Shown piece after piece: positions 39,274-40,951 of a stretch of 40,951 nt of DNA (its first letter is position 1; every line of letters begins with the position of its first letter). The notes beneath the pieces were generated by a model. That model saw nothing but the letters and a program-made list of their open reading frames with translations. It was not told where the DNA came from and did not search any database. Made by a program: the position numbers and the translations under genes. Source of the DNA: DASYRM01 sp036004405 (GTDB lineage Bacteria; Acidobacteriota; Vicinamibacteria; Vicinamibacterales; UBA2999); NCBI GenBank assembly GCA_036004405.1, contig DASYRM010000051.1:1-40951 (forward strand), given 5' to 3'.

Positions 39274-40745
39274 GCGTTGGCCAGCTGGCGCAGCTTCGCG
39301 GGGTTCCAGTAGATGCGTTCGAGGAGCGGCAGGCGCCCGGCGAGCACCAAAGCGTACACCACCGGTCGCAGCAGATACGCCCAGAGCGGCGTCGCCCGCG
39401 GCGCCGGCGCCGGTGCCGCCGCCAGCGCCTCCACGGTCTCGACGAAGACCGGCGTCGCGGCCACCGTCCGGCCACGCGGGCGGATGAAGCGCTCGACGAA
39501 GGGTCCGTTGCGCGGCGGCGCCTCCCCGCGGGCCAGGGCTGCGAGCTGCGCGGCATGCTCGTCGAGCGTCCGCGCGGTGTGCAGGAAGCCGTCGCCCACC
39601 GTCATCAGATGGTGAAAATGGAACGTGCCCTCCTGGTTCTCGTGGAACTCTGGCGCGAGCACCGTGAACACCGGGCGGTCCACGACGGCGGCCTCGACCA
39701 GCGCGCTGGTGTTGAGGCCGACGACGGCGGCGCTGTGATAGAGCGAATCGAAGTAGTCGGCGCGGCCGTCCTCGTCGATCGGATTCGAGCCCCAGAGCAC
39801 GGCGCCGTCGAGCGGCGGCCGCCCCTGCCACTCGTCGAGCCGCTGCGGATGCGGCCGGACCAGGATGTTCATGCCCGCGAGCGCCGGATCGCCCGAGGCG
39901 CGGACGGCGGCCACCCAGCGGCGCACGAACTCCGCTTCGGAGGGGCTGCCGCGAAAGAGCGCCGAGCAGACGTAGAGGACGAAGGGCCGGTCGTCGGGCA
40001 GCCCGGCGCAGCGGCAGAACTCGGCGCGGCCGCGCGACGCCGCCCGGTCGAACCAGCGATCGAAGCACTGGGCGCCGGTCACGTGCACCTCGCCGGGCGG
40101 AATGCCGTGAAACTGCGCCGCCTCGCCGCGCTGGACCTCGTTCCAGACCAGCACGGCGTCCGGCCGCACGCGGATCAGCGCCTTGCTCGACAGGTGATCC
40201 CAGCTCCACACGCACAGGGCGCTCCTGATGCCGTGGCGGCGCGCGGCGCGCAGGTAGTCGAGCTGCGGCGAGCCCAGCTCGATGAGCGGTGTGATGAGGA
40301 GCAGATCGGGACGGCGGTTGGCGATGAATTCGTCGACTCCCAGCTGACTCGGGACGGCCTCCTCGATGCGCTCGAGCACCCAGGTCAGGACGCGGCGCCC
40401 GGGCAGCCGGGCGAGCAGCAGGATGAAGAGCGGGGTGCGGTCGTAGGCGCGCCGGCGGATCTTCGGCATGTCCGCGAACCGTGCGTCGGAGTAGCGCAGG
40501 TAGTCGAGACCGAGGCGCAAGGCGGAGGCCACGCGCCGGTAGCGGCCCCACTCGCGAATCGGCGTGTCGCCTACCGTGACGCCGGGATGCTTCGCGGCGA
40601 GGGCATCGACCAGGCCGCGTCCGCCCAGCCCGTCCTCGCGATCGGCGGCGAGGTGCACGCGATGCCCGTGCCGGGCTAGCGCTTCGATCACCGAGTCGAA
40701 GTTGCGGAAGTAGGTGAAGTGCCGCGCGATGAAGAGAATCGTCAC
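39270..40745 (-). CDS. Capsule-type GT-B glycosyltransferase
   Basis: A 491-residue cytosolic GT-B-like protein. It begins TILFIARHFTYFRNFDSVIEAL, like N-terminal domains of surface-glycan transferases. It later has CVWSWDHLSSKALI, NILVRPHPQRLDEW (an HP motif) and VVGLNTSALVEAAVVDRPVFTV, the same class of C-terminal motif as the KpsS-like protein at 6827-8542. The final 50 residues have one hydrophobic stretch (PLWAYLLRPVVYALVLAG). GTG 40745 overlaps the small upstream gene as GTGA, and the longer frame is a shadow. It could transfer the nonulosonate encoded just downstream. Confidence 0.68.
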   Translation of the reverse strand: MTILFIARHFTYFRNFDSVIEALARHGHRVHLAADREDGLGGRGLVDALAAKHPGVTVGDTPIREWGRYRRVASALRLGLDYLRYSDARFADMPKIRRRAYDRTPLFILLLARLPGRRVLTWVLERIEEAVPSQLGVDEFIANRRPDLLLITPLIELGSPQLDYLRAARRHGIRSALCVWSWDHLSSKALIRVRPDAVLVWNEVQRGEAAQFHGIPPGEVHVTGAQCFDRWFDRAASRGRAEFCRCAGLPDDRPFVLYVCSALFRGSPSEAEFVRRWVAAVRASGDPALAGMNILVRPHPQRLDEWQGRPPLDGAVLWGSNPIDEDGRADYFDSLYHSAAVVGLNTSALVEAAVVDRPVFTVLAPEFHENQEGTFHFHHLMTVGDGFLHTARTLDEHAAQLAALARGEAPPRNGPFVERFIRPRGRTVAATPVFVETVEALAAAPAPAPRATPLWAYLLRPVVYALVLAGRLPLLERIYWNPAKLRQLANA

Positions 40746-40939
40746 ATCCGACGGGGCGTCGCCGCATCGCGCCGGGCGCCGATCGCTTCGGCACAGGCGC
40801 TCATCACCAGCAGGCATACCGCCACGCCCAGGAAGCGCCAGCCCCATTGCGGCCAGAGCTCCGAACGCACGCCGCGCGGCAGCTGATCGATGACGACATA
40901 GTACGGAACCCAGTCGCGAAAATAGCGGCCAAGATCCAT
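40742..40939 (-). CDS. Small single-pass membrane protein (possibly 5'-partial)
   Basis: A 65-residue frame with one hydrophobic helix (WRFLGVAVCLLVMSACAEAIG, about 33-53) after an aromatic-rich N-terminus (YFRDWVPYYVVIDQLP). A lipoprotein-like Cys lies inside the helix but not at a signal-peptidase II site. ATG 40939 lies 12 bases from the window edge, and the frame stays open to the edge, so the protein may be longer. It overlaps the next gene as GTGA, supporting that it is real. I do not recognise a family. Confidence 0.5.
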   Translation of the reverse strand: MDLGRYFRDWVPYYVVIDQLPRGVRSELWPQWGWRFLGVAVCLLVMSACAEAIGARRDAATPRRM

Positions 40940-40951
40940 GGCGCCAAAGGG

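Overview
This is a high-GC bacterial window that is almost entirely one surface-polysaccharide biosynthesis locus. All 38 genes I support lie on the minus strand, so transcription runs from about 40.9 kb down to 1. No gene-free stretch exceeds about 130 bases. I see no rRNA, tRNA, transposase, integrase or CRISPR array. At sixteen junctions the stop and start codons share the four bases NTGA (ATGA, GTGA and once CTGA), so the locus looks like one long translationally coupled operon whose promoter lies beyond the right edge. The GC content, the DUF4184 protein and the short palindromes of the GTAGGGGCCGGC type would fit an environmental lineage such as Acidobacteriota (Vicinamibacteria), but that placement is from memory and tentative.

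Layout in order of transcription. (1) 40.9-35.4 kb: a small membrane protein, a capsule-type glycosyltransferase, and a NeuB/NeuC/NeuA set (nonulosonate synthase, hydrolysing UDP-HexNAc 2-epimerase, CMP-sugar synthetase) with a zinc-finger methyltransferase between them. (2) 35.4-24.7 kb: three copies of an unrecognised GT-like protein family (paralogues C, B, A), interleaved with three large polytopic membrane proteins, an SDR epimerase with a Cys-X2-Cys insert, a HIGH-type nucleotidyltransferase, a methyltransferase and a small anchored protein with ankyrin-like sequence. (3) 24.7-18.2 kb: an acyltransferase, Gfo/Idh dehydrogenase and DegT aminotransferase resembling the WbpD/WbpB/WbpE (WlbB/A/C) route to diacetamido-uronic acids, then a second acyltransferase, epimerase and aminotransferase, and a DPM1-like GT2. 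(4) 18.2-8.5 kb: a second polytopic glycosyltransferase, a GT-B-like protein, and a second NeuB set lacking NeuC and having instead an SDR, an aldehyde dehydrogenase, a CMP-sugar synthetase, a full-length transketolase and a HAD phosphatase. (5) 8.5-1.8 kb: a Cys-rich capsule-type transferase, a WecA/MraY-like sugar-phosphate transferase fused to a FlaA1/CapD-type nucleotide-binding region, a GT4 and two GT2 enzymes. (6) 1.8-0 kb: a DUF4184 membrane protein and an alpha/beta hydrolase, probably the edge of the locus.

Integrated reading: the WecA-like fusion would prime the undecaprenyl carrier. The many GTs would extend a repeat unit containing amino or uronic sugars and one or two different CMP-activated nonulosonic acids, and the polytopic proteins may act on lipid-linked sugars or in polymerisation. 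No Wzx flippase, Wzz or ABC exporter is evident here, so export genes are probably outside the window.

The most unusual parts are the transketolase/aldehyde-dehydrogenase/NeuB module (a candidate undescribed ulosonic-acid pathway), the triplicated GT-like family, the truncated WecA-CapD fusion, and short palindromic repeats that supply stop codons and a C-terminal tail to genes.
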